Source: Mycobacterium sp. 3519A
Lineage (GTDB): Bacteria > Actinomycetota > Actinomycetes > Mycobacteriales > Mycobacteriaceae
DNA: 64,000 nucleotides
Direction of reading: 5' to 3'
Assembly: GCF_900240945.1 (NCBI RefSeq)
Contig: NZ_OESG01000013.1
Span: forward strand, 1,714,888-1,778,887
The notes below the pieces were generated by a model that was not told the DNA's origin, ran no database searches, and saw nothing but the letters and a program-made list of their open reading frames with translations. Both the position numbers and the translations under genes were made by a program. Positions 1 through 8,861 of this stretch are shown one piece after another (the first letter of the stretch is position 1; each line of letters begins with the position of its first letter).

Positions 1-1
1 C

Positions 2-1726
2 GTTTTGTCGGTGTTCGAGCGCGAGTTCTTTCCGATCTACCCGGCCAACAGCAAGGTGCAGAGCTGGGACATCTACGCCTGTGTGCGACAGGTGCTTGCC
101 GTGCTCGACCCCATCGCCGAGCCGCTGCCGAAATCGATTCTGCAGCAACGCAATCTGATATCCGAAGACGAGGCGTTGCGTGCCATCCACACTGCGGAGA
201 ACGCCTTGGAGCGCGAGCGTGCCGAAGCGCGGCTGACTTTCGACGAAGCGGTCGGCTTGCAGTGGGCGTTGGTGGAGCGGCGGCACGGCGAACTGGGCGA
301 AACCGGTCCGGTCGCCGAACCGGTCAGCGGCGGACTGCTGGCCGCCATGCGTGAGCGGATGCCGTTCGAATTGACGCAGGGCCAAAACGAAGTGCTCGAG
401 GTGCTGTCGGCCGAAATGTCGGACAGCAGACCGATGAACCGCATGCTGCAGGGGGAGGTCGGTTCTGGCAAGACCATCGTGTCGGTGCTAGCCATGCTGC
501 AGATGGTCGACGCGGGATACCAGTGCGCGCTGCTGGCGCCGACGGAAGTCCTTGCCGCCCAACACGCCCGGTCCATCCGCGATGTGCTCGGCCCGCTGGC
601 GATGGCCGGTCAGTTGGGTGGCGCCGAGCGCGCCACCCGCGTCGCGCTGTTGACCGGGTCGATGTCGGCCCCGCAGAAGCGGGCGGTGCGCGACGAGATC
701 GCCGCGGGGGAGGCCGGCATCGTGATCGGGACGCACGCACTGCTCCAGGAGGCGGTGGAGTTCCAGCGGCTGGGCATGGTCGTCGTCGACGAACAACACC
801 GGTTCGGGGTGGAGCAACGAGATCGGTTACGCGCCAAGGCTCCCGAGGGTTTGACACCGCACCTGCTGGTGATGACGGCGACGCCGATCCCGCGTACCGT
901 CGCGCTGACCTACTTCGGTGATCTCGAAACGTCGACATTGCGTGAGTTGCCGCGCGGACGTCAGCCGATCGCGACCAACGCCATCTTCGTCAGAGAGAAG
1001 CCTGCGTGGCTGGAACGGGCCTGGCAGCGGGTCATCGAAGAAGTTCGCGCGGGTCGACAGGCCTACGTGGTGGCATCGCGTATCGACGACACCGACAAAC
1101 CCGCGAAGAACGAGCAGGGTCCGCCCGCCACCACGGTGGTCAAGTTGTTCGACCAACTGCGCCACGGCCAACTGTCCGGCCTTCGCCTCGGCTTGATGCA
1201 CGGCCGACTGCCCAGCGACGAGAAGGACGCGGTGATGGCCGACTTCCGGGCAGGCAACATCGATGTGCTGGTCTGCACCACCGTCATCGAAGTCGGCGTG
1301 GACGTGCCGAATGCGACGGCGATGGTCGTCGTCGACGCCGACCGGTTCGGCATCAGCCAACTGCACCAGCTTCGCGGCCGCATCGGCCGCGGTCAGCATC
1401 CGAGCCTTTGCCTGCTGGCCACCCAGCTGCCGGAATCGTCGAAAGCCGGGGCCCGGCTGAAGGCGGTGGCGGGCACGTTGGACGGCTTCAAGCTCGCCGA
1501 CCTCGACCTCGAGGAGCGCCAGGAAGGAGATGTGTTGGGCTACAGCCAATCCGGGCGGCCCATCACGCTGCGTTTCCTGTCGTTGTCCAAACATCTGGAG
1601 ATCATTCTCGCCGCGCGCGAGTTCTGCTTGCAGTTCTACGAACAACAGCCGGCGCATCCTGGGATGGCGGTGCTGGCCGCGCCGTTCACCAACGCCGACC
1701 GGGTCGAGTTCCTGGACAAGACGTGA
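2..1726 (+). CDS. recG: ATP-dependent DNA helicase RecG (5' truncated by window edge)
   Basis: RecG remodels stalled replication forks and migrates branched DNA. About 574 codons are visible against roughly 740 in the family, so the N-terminal wedge domain begins upstream of the window. Superfamily 2 helicase motifs appear in order: GEVGSGKT (Walker A) near visible residue 149, VVVDEQHRFG (DEQH box) near 261, MTATPIPRT near 290, VIEVGVDVP near 427 and QLRGRIGRG near 455. The stop overlaps the GTG start of the next gene. Position matches Rv2973c at the head of the conserved mycobacterial block. Nothing in the visible part is broken. Confidence 0.97.
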   Translation, partial: VLSVFEREFFPIYPANSKVQSWDIYACVRQVLAVLDPIAEPLPKSILQQRNLISEDEALRAIHTAENALERERAEARLTFDEAVGLQWALVERRHGELGETGPVAEPVSGGLLAAMRERMPFELTQGQNEVLEVLSAEMSDSRPMNRMLQGEVGSGKTIVSVLAMLQMVDAGYQCALLAPTEVLAAQHARSIRDVLGPLAMAGQLGGAERATRVALLTGSMSAPQKRAVRDEIAAGEAGIVIGTHALLQEAVEFQRLGMVVVDEQHRFGVEQRDRLRAKAPEGLTPHLLVMTATPIPRTVALTYFGDLETSTLRELPRGRQPIATNAIFVREKPAWLERAWQRVIEEVRAGRQAYVVASRIDDTDKPAKNEQGPPATTVVKLFDQLRHGQLSGLRLGLMHGRLPSDEKDAVMADFRAGNIDVLVCTTVIEVGVDVPNATAMVVVDADRFGISQLHQLRGRIGRGQHPSLCLLATQLPESSKAGARLKAVAGTLDGFKLADLDLEERQEGDVLGYSQSGRPITLRFLSLSKHLEIILAAREFCLQFYEQQPAHPGMAVLAAPFTNADRVEFLDKT

Positions 1727-2427
1727 GTCGGGGCAGGCTGGTCTGGCTGGCGCTCGTCGTCGTGTTGGCGGTGGTGGTCGCCGTCCAGACGGTGACGGCC
1801 ACCGACCGGAGCTCGTTCGTCGCGGAGGCCGACATACCCACCGTGGCACCGGGTGTCGACGTGCTTGCCGGCATCCCGGTCGTGCCGATACGGATCCGCA
1901 GCCACGACTACCGCCGCGACGCGTTCGGCGACTCCTGGACCGACGACAACTCCGCACCCGGCGGGCACAACGGCTGTGACACCCGCAACGACATCCTCGA
2001 CCGCGATCTGACCGACAAGACGTATGTGTCGATCAAGCGGTGCCCCACCGCCGTCGCCACCGGCACGCTGCACGACCCGTACACCAACGACACCATCGCG
2101 TTCACGCGTGGCGCGCAGGTCGGCGCGGCGGTGCAGATCGACCACATCGTCCCGTTGGCGTTCGCGTGGGACCTCGGCGCCCGCGCCTGGACACCGGACG
2201 TGCGGTTGCGCTTCGCCAACGACCCCGCGAATCTGCTTGCGGTCGAAGGGCAGGCCAATCAGGACAAGGGCGACAAGGAACCGGCGGTGTGGATGCCGCC
2301 GAACGTCGCGTTTCGCTGCCAGTACGCGATGCAGTTCATCGCGGTGTTGCGCGGCTACGCGCTGCCGATCGATGCGCCGTCCGCGCAGGCGCTGCGGCAG
2401 GCCGCGGACACCTGCCCCAAGGGCTGA
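1723..2427 (+). CDS. Membrane-anchored or secreted HNH endonuclease-family protein
   Basis: 234 aa, starting at a GTG that overlaps the recG stop (GTGA), so probably translationally coupled. Residues about 6-22 form a hydrophobic signal or anchor segment (LVWLALVVVLAVVVAV). The rest carries a DUF1524/HNH-type nuclease motif: QIDHIVPLAFAWDLGA supplies the Asp-His pair and FANDPANLLAV...QNQ/DKG-type residues supply the Asn and Lys that follow. Family members are metal-dependent nucleases; the leader implies action outside the cytoplasm. It matches the position of Rv2972c. The nuclease activity is inferred from the motif, and the substrate is unknown. Confidence 0.85.
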   Translation: MSRGRLVWLALVVVLAVVVAVQTVTATDRSSFVAEADIPTVAPGVDVLAGIPVVPIRIRSHDYRRDAFGDSWTDDNSAPGGHNGCDTRNDILDRDLTDKTYVSIKRCPTAVATGTLHDPYTNDTIAFTRGAQVGAAVQIDHIVPLAFAWDLGARAWTPDVRLRFANDPANLLAVEGQANQDKGDKEPAVWMPPNVAFRCQYAMQFIAVLRGYALPIDAPSAQALRQAADTCPKG

Positions 2428-2437
2428 CCCTTTTCCG

Positions 2438-2497
2438 GCGAGCAGACGCAAAATTGCCCAATTTCGCCGAAAAATAGGCGATTTTGCGTCTGCTCGC
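2438..2497. repeat. Palindromic intergenic repeat, copy 1
   Basis: Two 21-nt arms (2438-2458 and 2477-2497), outer part GCGAGCAGACGCAAAA, are complementary at 20 of 21 positions around an 18-nt loop. The element lies between the convergent HNH and luciferase-like genes, where it could serve as a two-way terminator. Copies 2 and 3 are at 57691 and 59045. Confidence 0.9.
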
Positions 2498-2507
2498 GGT
2501 GCACAGA

Positions 2508-3428
2508 CTAGGGCACCTTGGGTTTGATCTCCTCGATCACCCACTGCAGGTAGTCCAGGTAGGCGTCGACGTCGGGCACCGGCGGAATCGGCACACCGGT
2601 GATCGTGACACCCAATTCGGAGAACCAGCCGAGTTGGTCGACGATCTCGTCGGCGCTCATGCCCGGCCGCTGGGTGGGGTCGTCGACGACGACGTGGCCC
2701 TCACCGATCTGCGACACCCCGAGGCCGTACAGCACCTCGAACGGCCTGCCGTCGTAGCCGGGTTGCGACTTGATGAAGTCGAGCTTCGCCGGTATCTCGG
2801 CGGGCGGCGTCAGCCACGGGAACCACCCCGACGCATACTTGGCCGCTCGTTTCAGCATCGGCTCGGCGTCACCGCCGATCCAGATCGGCACATGCGGCTT
2901 CTGAACCGGCTTCGGTTCGAAGGTCACGTCTTTGAAAGAGACGTACTTGCCGTCGAATTCCGGGGTGTCGCTGGTCCACAACTCGATGATCGCCGCGAGG
3001 TATTCGTCGGCCATCCGGCCCCGCTCACGGAACGGCACGCCGAGGACCTTGAATTCCTCGGCGTCCCAACCCACCCCGAACGTGACACCGATGCGACCAT
3101 TGCTCATCCAGTCGGCAGTGGAGATGGCCTTGGCCATCACCACCGGGTGCTGCACCGGCAGCAACGTGACGCTGGAGACGAGCCGAATGCGTTGCGTCGC
3201 ACCGGCCAGGAAGGCCTGCGCGACGGTGGAGTGGAAGTAGTGCGGCCCGGACAGTTCGACGTGGGAGTTCGACACCACGAAGTGTTCCGGGATCGGGATC
3301 ATGTCGTAGCCGAGTTCTTCCGCGCGCCTGGCGACCCTGATCTGATCGGCGCCTGTCACGTCGGCCTCGAAGGGTTGCGCCAGCGCCATGACGCGGGCGG
3401 TGTTGGGCATCGTCAGGGAAAACTTCAT
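2508..3428 (-). CDS. LLM-class (luciferase-like) F420-dependent oxidoreductase
   Basis: 306 aa TIM-barrel protein of the bacterial luciferase-like superfamily, whose mycobacterial members mostly use coenzyme F420 for hydride transfer. Family traits visible are ARRAEELGYDMIPIPEHF near the N-terminus, VTLLPVQHPVVMAKAISTAD, and NGRIGVTFGVGWDAEEF at about residues 110-126, followed by VQKPHVPIWIGGDAE. The ATG overlaps the stop of the epimerase gene upstream by 4 nt (ATGA), so the two form an operon. The cofactor is inferred from the family and organism; the substrate is unknown. Confidence 0.88.
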   Translation of the reverse strand: MKFSLTMPNTARVMALAQPFEADVTGADQIRVARRAEELGYDMIPIPEHFVVSNSHVELSGPHYFHSTVAQAFLAGATQRIRLVSSVTLLPVQHPVVMAKAISTADWMSNGRIGVTFGVGWDAEEFKVLGVPFRERGRMADEYLAAIIELWTSDTPEFDGKYVSFKDVTFEPKPVQKPHVPIWIGGDAEPMLKRAAKYASGWFPWLTPPAEIPAKLDFIKSQPGYDGRPFEVLYGLGVSQIGEGHVVVDDPTQRPGMSADEIVDQLGWFSELGVTITGVPIPPVPDVDAYLDYLQWVIEEIKPKVP

Positions 3429-4483
3429 GGCGCACTGTGCCTTTCGATCGACGCGACCTTGTCAGCCAATCGGCCTGCCTTCTTGCGGGGGAGGTGTCCG
3501 GCCTCGACCATCCAGCGGATGGTGTCGGTGAACGTGTCGTCGGGGCAGCGGAACCGCAGGCCCGACGTTGCGTAGAAGCGGCTGGAATCCGCAGGCGGCC
3601 ACTGCGTGTTGATGGCCATCGCTTCGGCGGAGATCTGAGTGTCGAAGGGCACCAACGTCTTCACCGCGTCCGCGGCGACGCCCACCGCACGCAGCACCCG
3701 CGCAGGAACGCGGGGACTGAACAGCCGCCTGCCCAGCACCGCCTCGAGGTGCCGCCGCAGATCGTCCCAGGGCAAGAAGTGGCCGCCGACGATATAGCGC
3801 GCGTCCTCGAAATCAGCGGCGAGCGGATGTTCCAGCAGCCACACGTGCGCGGCGGCGAGGTCGCGCACATCTACACATTGAAATCCGGTTGTGCTGCGCG
3901 GCAGCGCCTTTCCGACGAACGTCGGCAACGCCCGGTTGGCCGCACTCAGTTTGGGATCGTCAGGGCCGATGACTGCCGTCGGATAGGTGATCTGCAGCGG
4001 CGTGCCGCGGCGCTGGAATCCGCGGGCGACGACTTCGCTGTCGCGCTTCGACCTCGCATAGGGGTCGCACACGTCGGCCAGCGGAGTGTCCTCGTCGACG
4101 CGCGGTGCCCCCGGGTGGAAGAACACCATGACGCTGGAGACGTAGACGAGGTTGCGGATGCCCGCCTCGCACGCCGCGCAGAGCACCGCCGTGGTCCCCC
4201 CGACGTTGGTGTCGTACATCTCGCGCGCCCTGCGGGGGTCGACGGACACCGTTGCGGCGGCGTGCAAGACGGCGTCGCAACCGGCCATCGCGCGGGTCAG
4301 CGCGCCGGTGTCACCGAGACTCGCAGTGACGCAACACGAGATATGGCGCCCGCGCGCATCGAACCAGGCGCGCGCGGCCCCCTCGTCACGGACCAACAAC
4401 CGCAATTCGTGGCCCGCTGCGAGCAGCGCCAGCGCGCTGTGGGCGCCCACGAAACCCGTCGCTCCGGTGCAGAAGACCTTCAT
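3425..4483 (-). CDS. NAD-dependent epimerase/dehydratase family protein
   Basis: 352 aa extended short-chain dehydrogenase. The Rossmann motif GATGFVGAH lies at residues 7-15, and the catalytic YxxxK occurs as YARSK near residue 141 after VYVSSVMVF. The C-terminal half fits the substrate domain of 3-beta-HSD or dihydroflavonol reductase-like proteins. It is the first gene of a two-gene operon with the LLM oxidoreductase (4-nt overlap). A long palindrome at 4549-4577 lies about 65 nt before its start and may be its operator. The substrate, sugar or sterol-like, cannot be told from sequence. Confidence 0.85.
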   Translation of the reverse strand: MKVFCTGATGFVGAHSALALLAAGHELRLLVRDEGAARAWFDARGRHISCCVTASLGDTGALTRAMAGCDAVLHAAATVSVDPRRAREMYDTNVGGTTAVLCAACEAGIRNLVYVSSVMVFFHPGAPRVDEDTPLADVCDPYARSKRDSEVVARGFQRRGTPLQITYPTAVIGPDDPKLSAANRALPTFVGKALPRSTTGFQCVDVRDLAAAHVWLLEHPLAADFEDARYIVGGHFLPWDDLRRHLEAVLGRRLFSPRVPARVLRAVGVAADAVKTLVPFDTQISAEAMAINTQWPPADSSRFYATSGLRFRCPDDTFTDTIRWMVEAGHLPRKKAGRLADKVASIERHSAP

Positions 4484-4548
4484 GCGGTGCCGATCCGTAA
4501 AGCTGCTTCAGATGCCTCCTCAGCAATCGTGATCGCGCGCAGAAGCGC

Positions 4549-4577
4549 CGAATAGAGTAAGCGCGTACTCGTATTCG
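4549..4577. promoter_or_regulatory. 29-bp palindrome upstream of the epimerase operon
   Basis: Arms CGAATAGAGTA and TACTCGTATTCG are complementary apart from one bulged base around AGCGCG. It lies between the end of the aldo/keto reductase operon and the epimerase start, all on the minus strand. No T-run follows, so an operator is favoured over a terminator, but no regulator gene is adjacent. Confidence 0.45.
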
Positions 4578-4593
4578 GGGCCGGGAAAACCGG

Positions 4594-5430
4594 TTACGTA
4601 CCCGTGTAGGTCTCGGGGTCCGGACGGAAGCGGGTGCCGTCGTCGAGGCCGTTCAGCGTGGCCATCTGCTCCTCGGTCAATTCGAAGTCGAACACCTCGA
4701 GATTCGACTTGATGCGCTCCGGGTTCGACGAGCGGGGGATGACGACGTTGCCGAGCTGAATGCTCCAGCGGATCAACACCTGTGCGGGAGTCTTGCCGTG
4801 TGCCTCGGCGACGCCTGCGATGGTCGGATTGTCCAGCAGCTTGCCGACGCCCAGCGGACCGTAGGCCTCGGTCACGATGCCGTATTCGGCGTTGATCCTC
4901 CGCAGCTCCGCCTGGTTGAGCAGCGGGTGCAATTCGATCTGGTTGATCGCCGGGGTGAAGAAGGACAGGTCGATGACGTTGGACAGATGCTCTTCGTGGA
5001 AGTTGGCCACGCCGATCGACCGGGTGTCGCCGTCCTCCCTGCGCTTCATCATCCCGCCCCAGCTGTCGACGTACTTGCCCTGCTCGCCTGCGGGCCAATG
5101 GATGAGGTAGAGGTCGACGTAGTCCAGGCCGAGCCGCTCGAGGCTGGCCGTGAGCGCGTCCTGCGACGACTGGAAGCCCAGATCAGGCGTGGCCAGCTTC
5201 GTCGTGACGAACAGCTCCTCACGCGGCACGCCCGAGGAGGCGATGGCCCGGCCGACGGCTTCCTCGTTGCCGTAGGCCGCCGCGGTGTCGATCAGCCGGT
5301 AGCCGGCCTCCAGCGCCGCCGTCACCGCCTGCTCGGTCTGCGCATCCGATAATTCGCCGACCCCGAGGCCGATCACCGGCATCGTGTTGTCGTCGTTGAG
5401 CGTGACAGTGGGAATCGCAGCCGGCGTCAT
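4594..5430 (-). CDS. Aldo/keto reductase, second of a tandem pair
   Basis: 278 aa NADPH-dependent (alpha/beta)8-barrel reductase of the AKR5 type. The catalytic tetrad is present: Asp and Tyr in [13 protein letters not shown], Lys in VTTKLATPD and His in LIHWPAGE. The C-terminal cofactor loop includes [15 protein letters not shown]. Only 5 nt separate it from the upstream paralogue, so they share a transcript. M. tuberculosis has one gene here (Rv2971), so the pair looks like a local duplication. Likely role is reduction of reactive carbonyls; actual substrate unknown. Confidence 0.9.
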   Translation of the reverse strand: MTPAAIPTVTLNDDNTMPVIGLGVGELSDAQTEQAVTAALEAGYRLIDTAAAYGNEEAVGRAIASSGVPREELFVTTKLATPDLGFQSSQDALTASLERLGLDYVDLYLIHWPAGEQGKYVDSWGGMMKRREDGDTRSIGVANFHEEHLSNVIDLSFFTPAINQIELHPLLNQAELRRINAEYGIVTEAYGPLGVGKLLDNPTIAGVAEAHGKTPAQVLIRWSIQLGNVVIPRSSNPERIKSNLEVFDFELTEEQMATLNGLDDGTRFRPDPETYTGT

Positions 5431-5435
5431 AACAC

Positions 5436-6266
5436 CTATCCTGTGAAGTTGAATGTCCTTGGATCGGGACCCAGTCGCGTTCCGTCGCCGAGCGAAGAGA
5501 TGGACGCCATGTCCTGCTCGCTCAGCTCGAAATCGAACACGTCGAAGTTACTCACAATTCGCTCGGGGGTCACCGACTTCGGGATGACTATATTGCCGAG
5601 TTGGATATGCCACCTAATCAGTACCTGGGCTGGCGTTTTGCGGTGGCTGTCGGCGACGCCCGTCACCGTCGCGTTGCTCAACAGCGATCCCTGCCCGAGA
5701 GGGCTCCACGCTTCGGTCGCGATGCCCAGTTGAGCATGCACCTCACGCAACTCCTGTTGCTGCAGCAGCGGATGCAGTTCGATCTGGTTGACCGAGGGCA
5801 CGATCCCGGTGGCGTCGATCAGGATCCGCAGGTGTTCGGGCTCGAAGTTGCTCACCCCGATCGACCGGATGCGGCCCTGGTCGCGGAGGTGGGCGAAGGC
5901 CTTGAAGGTGTCGACGAACGCGTTCTTCGCGGGCATCGGCCAGTGGATCAGGTACAGATCCAGGTAGTCCATCCCGAGGCGTTCCATGCTGGCGTCGAAC
6001 GCGGCAAGCGTGCTGTCGTAGCCCTGGTCGGCGTTCCACAGCTTGGTGGTGACGAAGACGTCTGCTCGCGGCAGACCGGATGCCGCGACCGCCTTACCGA
6101 CCTCGCGCTCGTTGAAGTAACCTGCGGCCGTGTCCACGTGGCGATACCCGGCCTCCAGCGCGGTCGCGACGGCACGCTCCGTTTCTTCCGGCGGCGTCTG
6201 CCAGACACCAAGCCCCACCTGAGGCATCGAAGTTCCGTCGTTGAGCGTGATCAAGGGAGCAGCCAT
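5436..6266 (-). CDS. Aldo/keto reductase, first of a tandem pair (Rv2971-like)
   Basis: 276 aa AKR. Catalytic residues lie in [14 protein letters not shown] (Asp, Tyr), [12 protein letters not shown] (Lys) and [10 protein letters not shown] (His); the cofactor motif [15 protein letters not shown] is intact. Related mycobacterial AKR5 enzymes reduce dicarbonyls and aldehydes. The ATG shares two bases with the ATG of the divergent lipN-like gene (CATG at 6264-6267), so there is no intergenic space and each promoter must lie inside the other gene. The N-terminal strand [15 protein letters not shown] argues against a later start. Confidence 0.92.
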   Translation of the reverse strand: MAAPLITLNDGTSMPQVGLGVWQTPPEETERAVATALEAGYRHVDTAAGYFNEREVGKAVAASGLPRADVFVTTKLWNADQGYDSTLAAFDASMERLGMDYLDLYLIHWPMPAKNAFVDTFKAFAHLRDQGRIRSIGVSNFEPEHLRILIDATGIVPSVNQIELHPLLQQQELREVHAQLGIATEAWSPLGQGSLLSNATVTGVADSHRKTPAQVLIRWHIQLGNIVIPKSVTPERIVSNFDVFDFELSEQDMASISSLGDGTRLGPDPRTFNFTG

Positions 6267-7371
6267 GACTCAAAGTCTGCCAGCACCGGCGACGGCCCGC
6301 GTCGCGGCGCGGCCCGCCAAGCCGCCGATCGTCAACGCGGTCGCCGCCGCCACGTTGCGGGCACTGCCCCGGACCCCGGATGCGGTGAAACGCGTTCTGC
6401 TGGGCGGGCGTTCGATCACGATCGACGGCAACACGCTGGACACGACGCTGCAGTTGTTGCTCGCCGGGATGACGGTCACCGGCCTCAACCGTCTCATCGC
6501 CGACCCGGACGTCGCGGTGGCGAGGGCACAGTTGCGCGTCACCGCCGCCGGCTTCAAGCAGAACATCCCCGTCGCGTCGGTGACCAATCTCTCGATTCCC
6601 GGGCCTGCCTGCCCGATCGGCGCGCGGCATTACCGGCCCGTCGACGGTGACGGCGAACCGTTGCTGGTCTTCTATCACGGCGGCGGTCAGGTCATCGGCG
6701 ACCTCGACGTGTACGACGACGTGTGCCGGCTCATCTGCCGCGACGGCCGGCTGCACGTGTTGTCGGTGGATTACCGCCTCGCGCCCGAGCACAAGGCGCC
6801 CGCCGGATCCGACGACGCCTACGCCGCGTTTCGATGGGCCCTCGATCACGCCGGCGCACTGGGCGCCGACCCGGGCCGGGTGGCCGTCGGTGGTGACAGC
6901 GCAGGAGGCAACCTCGCCGCCCTGGTGTCGCTGCGGGCGCGCGACGAGGGCGCCCCGTTGCCGGCGTTGCAGTTCCTGCTCTATCCGGTGACCGATTACA
7001 GCGGCGACACCCGCTCCAAGACACTGTTCGCCGACGGGTTCTTCCTGACCAAGCACGATCTGGACTTCTGCAGGAAGCAATTCCTGGACGGCGCCGCCGT
7101 CGACGCCACCGATCCGCGGGTCTCTCCGCTGCTCGCCGACGACTTCTCCGGTCTGCCGCCCGCACTGCTGCTGACCGCGGGCTTCGACCCGCTGCGCGAC
7201 GAGGGCAGGCAGTACGCGGACGCGCTGCGTCAGGCTGGTGTGCCGGTCGATTTCCGCGAGTTCGGTTCCCTCGTTCACGCATTCGCCAATTTCTTCCCGC
7301 TCGGCGGCGGCAGCGCGGCGGCGATGACCGAAACCGTCTCTGCCCTGCGGGCTCATCTCGCCCGCGCCTGA
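6265..7371 (+). CDS. lipN: Alpha/beta hydrolase, hormone-sensitive lipase family (LipN-like)
   Basis: 368 aa esterase/lipase. The oxyanion HGGG motif is in FYHGGGQVIGD, the nucleophile elbow is GGDSAGGN, and the catalytic His lies in SLVHAF near the C-terminus. This set defines the hormone-sensitive lipase (GDXG) family acting on short acyl esters. The ATG at 6265 is preceded by AGGGAG and overlaps the divergent AKR start codon. Position matches lipN (Rv2970c). No signal peptide is apparent, so it is probably cytoplasmic. Confidence 0.92.
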   Translation: MTQSLPAPATARVAARPAKPPIVNAVAAATLRALPRTPDAVKRVLLGGRSITIDGNTLDTTLQLLLAGMTVTGLNRLIADPDVAVARAQLRVTAAGFKQNIPVASVTNLSIPGPACPIGARHYRPVDGDGEPLLVFYHGGGQVIGDLDVYDDVCRLICRDGRLHVLSVDYRLAPEHKAPAGSDDAYAAFRWALDHAGALGADPGRVAVGGDSAGGNLAALVSLRARDEGAPLPALQFLLYPVTDYSGDTRSKTLFADGFFLTKHDLDFCRKQFLDGAAVDATDPRVSPLLADDFSGLPPALLLTAGFDPLRDEGRQYADALRQAGVPVDFREFGSLVHAFANFFPLGGGSAAAMTETVSALRAHLARA

Positions 7372-7405
7372 AATCCCCGCTGTACGCCGCCGGTACTCTT
7401 GACCC

Positions 7406-8191
7406 GTGGCGACCAAACCCAAGAAACAAGCCAGCTACGACCTGAAGGCGGCCGACCGCAAGCGCAACCTGGCGATCCAGATCGGGCTGACCTCGATCGT
7501 GGTGATCTTCGCCGTCGTGCTGGTGGGCTACATCGTCTTGTCCAACGACAAGAAGCCCCAGTCCGGTGAGACCAAGGCCGTCCGCGTGGCGTCGAGCAAC
7601 GTCATCAAGAAGGAAGGCAGCGACGATCCCAAGGTCGTGCTGTCCATGTACGAAGACTTCCTCTGCCCGCACTGCGGCGTGTTCGAGCAGCAGTTCGGGC
7701 CGACGGTGAACAAGCTCATCGACACCGGTGCGGTGGCCGCCGACTACTACATGGTCGCGATCCTCGACCGCCAGGGTGACGGCTATTCGTCCCGCGCCGC
7801 GAACGCCGCCTATTGCGTCGCCGACGAATCCAACGAAGCCTTCCGCCGGTTCCACGCCGCGCTGTTCGCCCAGCAGCCCCAGGAGGGCGCGGCCTCGTAT
7901 CCGGACAACGCGCGGCTGATCGAGATCGCCCGTCAGGCCGGTGTCACAGGCAAGGTGCCGGACTGCATCAACAAGGGCCGCTACACCGAGATGGCGCAGG
8001 GCCTGGCCCAGGCCGCGGGGATCCAGGCGACGCCGACCATCAAGATCAACGGGGAGGAATACTCGCCGACGACGCCCGATGCGTTGGTCGCCAAGGTCAA
8101 GGAGATCGTCGGCAACGTGCCCGGTCTCGACGGCGCCGCACCGCCCGCCCAGGCTCCCGCACCAGCACAGGCTCCGGCACCCGCGCCATGA
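7406..8191 (+). CDS. DsbA-like membrane-anchored thiol oxidoreductase
   Basis: 261 aa. A lysine-rich N-terminus and one membrane helix (about residues 28-48) place the thioredoxin-fold domain outside the membrane. The active site CPHC lies in DFLCPHCGVFEQQFG near residue 87, and the cis-proline loop is in QATPTIKING. A Pro/Ala-rich tail ends the protein. Introduces disulfides into exported proteins. The GTG start was chosen because it precedes the basic, TM-bearing N-terminus. ATGA overlap with the VKOR gene indicates coupling; VKOR would reoxidise it. Matches Rv2969c. Confidence 0.95.
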   Translation: MATKPKKQASYDLKAADRKRNLAIQIGLTSIVVIFAVVLVGYIVLSNDKKPQSGETKAVRVASSNVIKKEGSDDPKVVLSMYEDFLCPHCGVFEQQFGPTVNKLIDTGAVAADYYMVAILDRQGDGYSSRAANAAYCVADESNEAFRRFHAALFAQQPQEGAASYPDNARLIEIARQAGVTGKVPDCINKGRYTEMAQGLAQAAGIQATPTIKINGEEYSPTTPDALVAKVKEIVGNVPGLDGAAPPAQAPAPAQAPAPAP

Positions 8192-8820
8192 CCGCGACCG
8201 CGCCTAGCGACGTCGAGCCGACCCCGGCCGCGGCGGATCCGCCGAACCGGGTGCCGGTGCGCAGGGCGAGTGCGGTCTGGATCCTGATCGCGGGCGTGGT
8301 CGGCCTCGCCGCAGCGCTCACGCTGACGGTCGAGAAGATCGAAATCCTGATCAACCCGGCCTACGTCCCGTCGTGCAGCATCAACCCCGTCCTGTCGTGC
8401 GGTTCGGTGATGGTCACCCCGCAGGCGTCGGCGTTCGGCTTCCCCAACCCGCTGATCGGCATCGTCGCCTTCACGGTCGTGGTGGTGACCGGGGTGCTCG
8501 CGCTGGCGAATGTGCGGCTGCCGCGCTGGTACTGGGCGGGCCTGGCGGGCTGCACGCTGCTGGGCGTGGTGTTCGTGCATTGGCTGATCTTCCAGAGCCT
8601 GTACCGCATCGGCGCGCTGTGCCCGTACTGCATGGCGGTGTGGGCGGTGACCATCACGCTGTTCTGCGTGGTCGCCTCGATCGCGCTGCAACCGCTGCAG
8701 TCGAATGCGGTCGCCAGGGTGGTCTACACGTGGCGGTGGTCGCTGGTCGCGCTGTGGTTCACCGCGCTGATCCTGATGATTCTGGTGCGCTTCTGGGACT
8801 ACTGGTCCACCCTGCTCTGA
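8188..8820 (+). CDS. Vitamin K epoxide reductase (VKOR) family protein, DsbB analogue
   Basis: 210 aa integral membrane protein with about five helices. VKOR cysteines are visible: a loop pair in CSINPVLSCG and the quinone-proximal CPYC in ALCPYCMAVW. In actinobacteria VKOR replaces DsbB, passing electrons from DsbA-like proteins to menaquinone. The 4-nt overlap with the DsbA-like gene upstream supports that partnership. Corresponds to Rv2968c. Confidence 0.95.
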   Translation: MTATAPSDVEPTPAAADPPNRVPVRRASAVWILIAGVVGLAAALTLTVEKIEILINPAYVPSCSINPVLSCGSVMVTPQASAFGFPNPLIGIVAFTVVVVTGVLALANVRLPRWYWAGLAGCTLLGVVFVHWLIFQSLYRIGALCPYCMAVWAVTITLFCVVASIALQPLQSNAVARVVYTWRWSLVALWFTALILMILVRFWDYWSTLL

Positions 8821-8861
8821 CCGCGGGACATCACAGCGCCGCAGGGCGATAGGGTCAGCAG

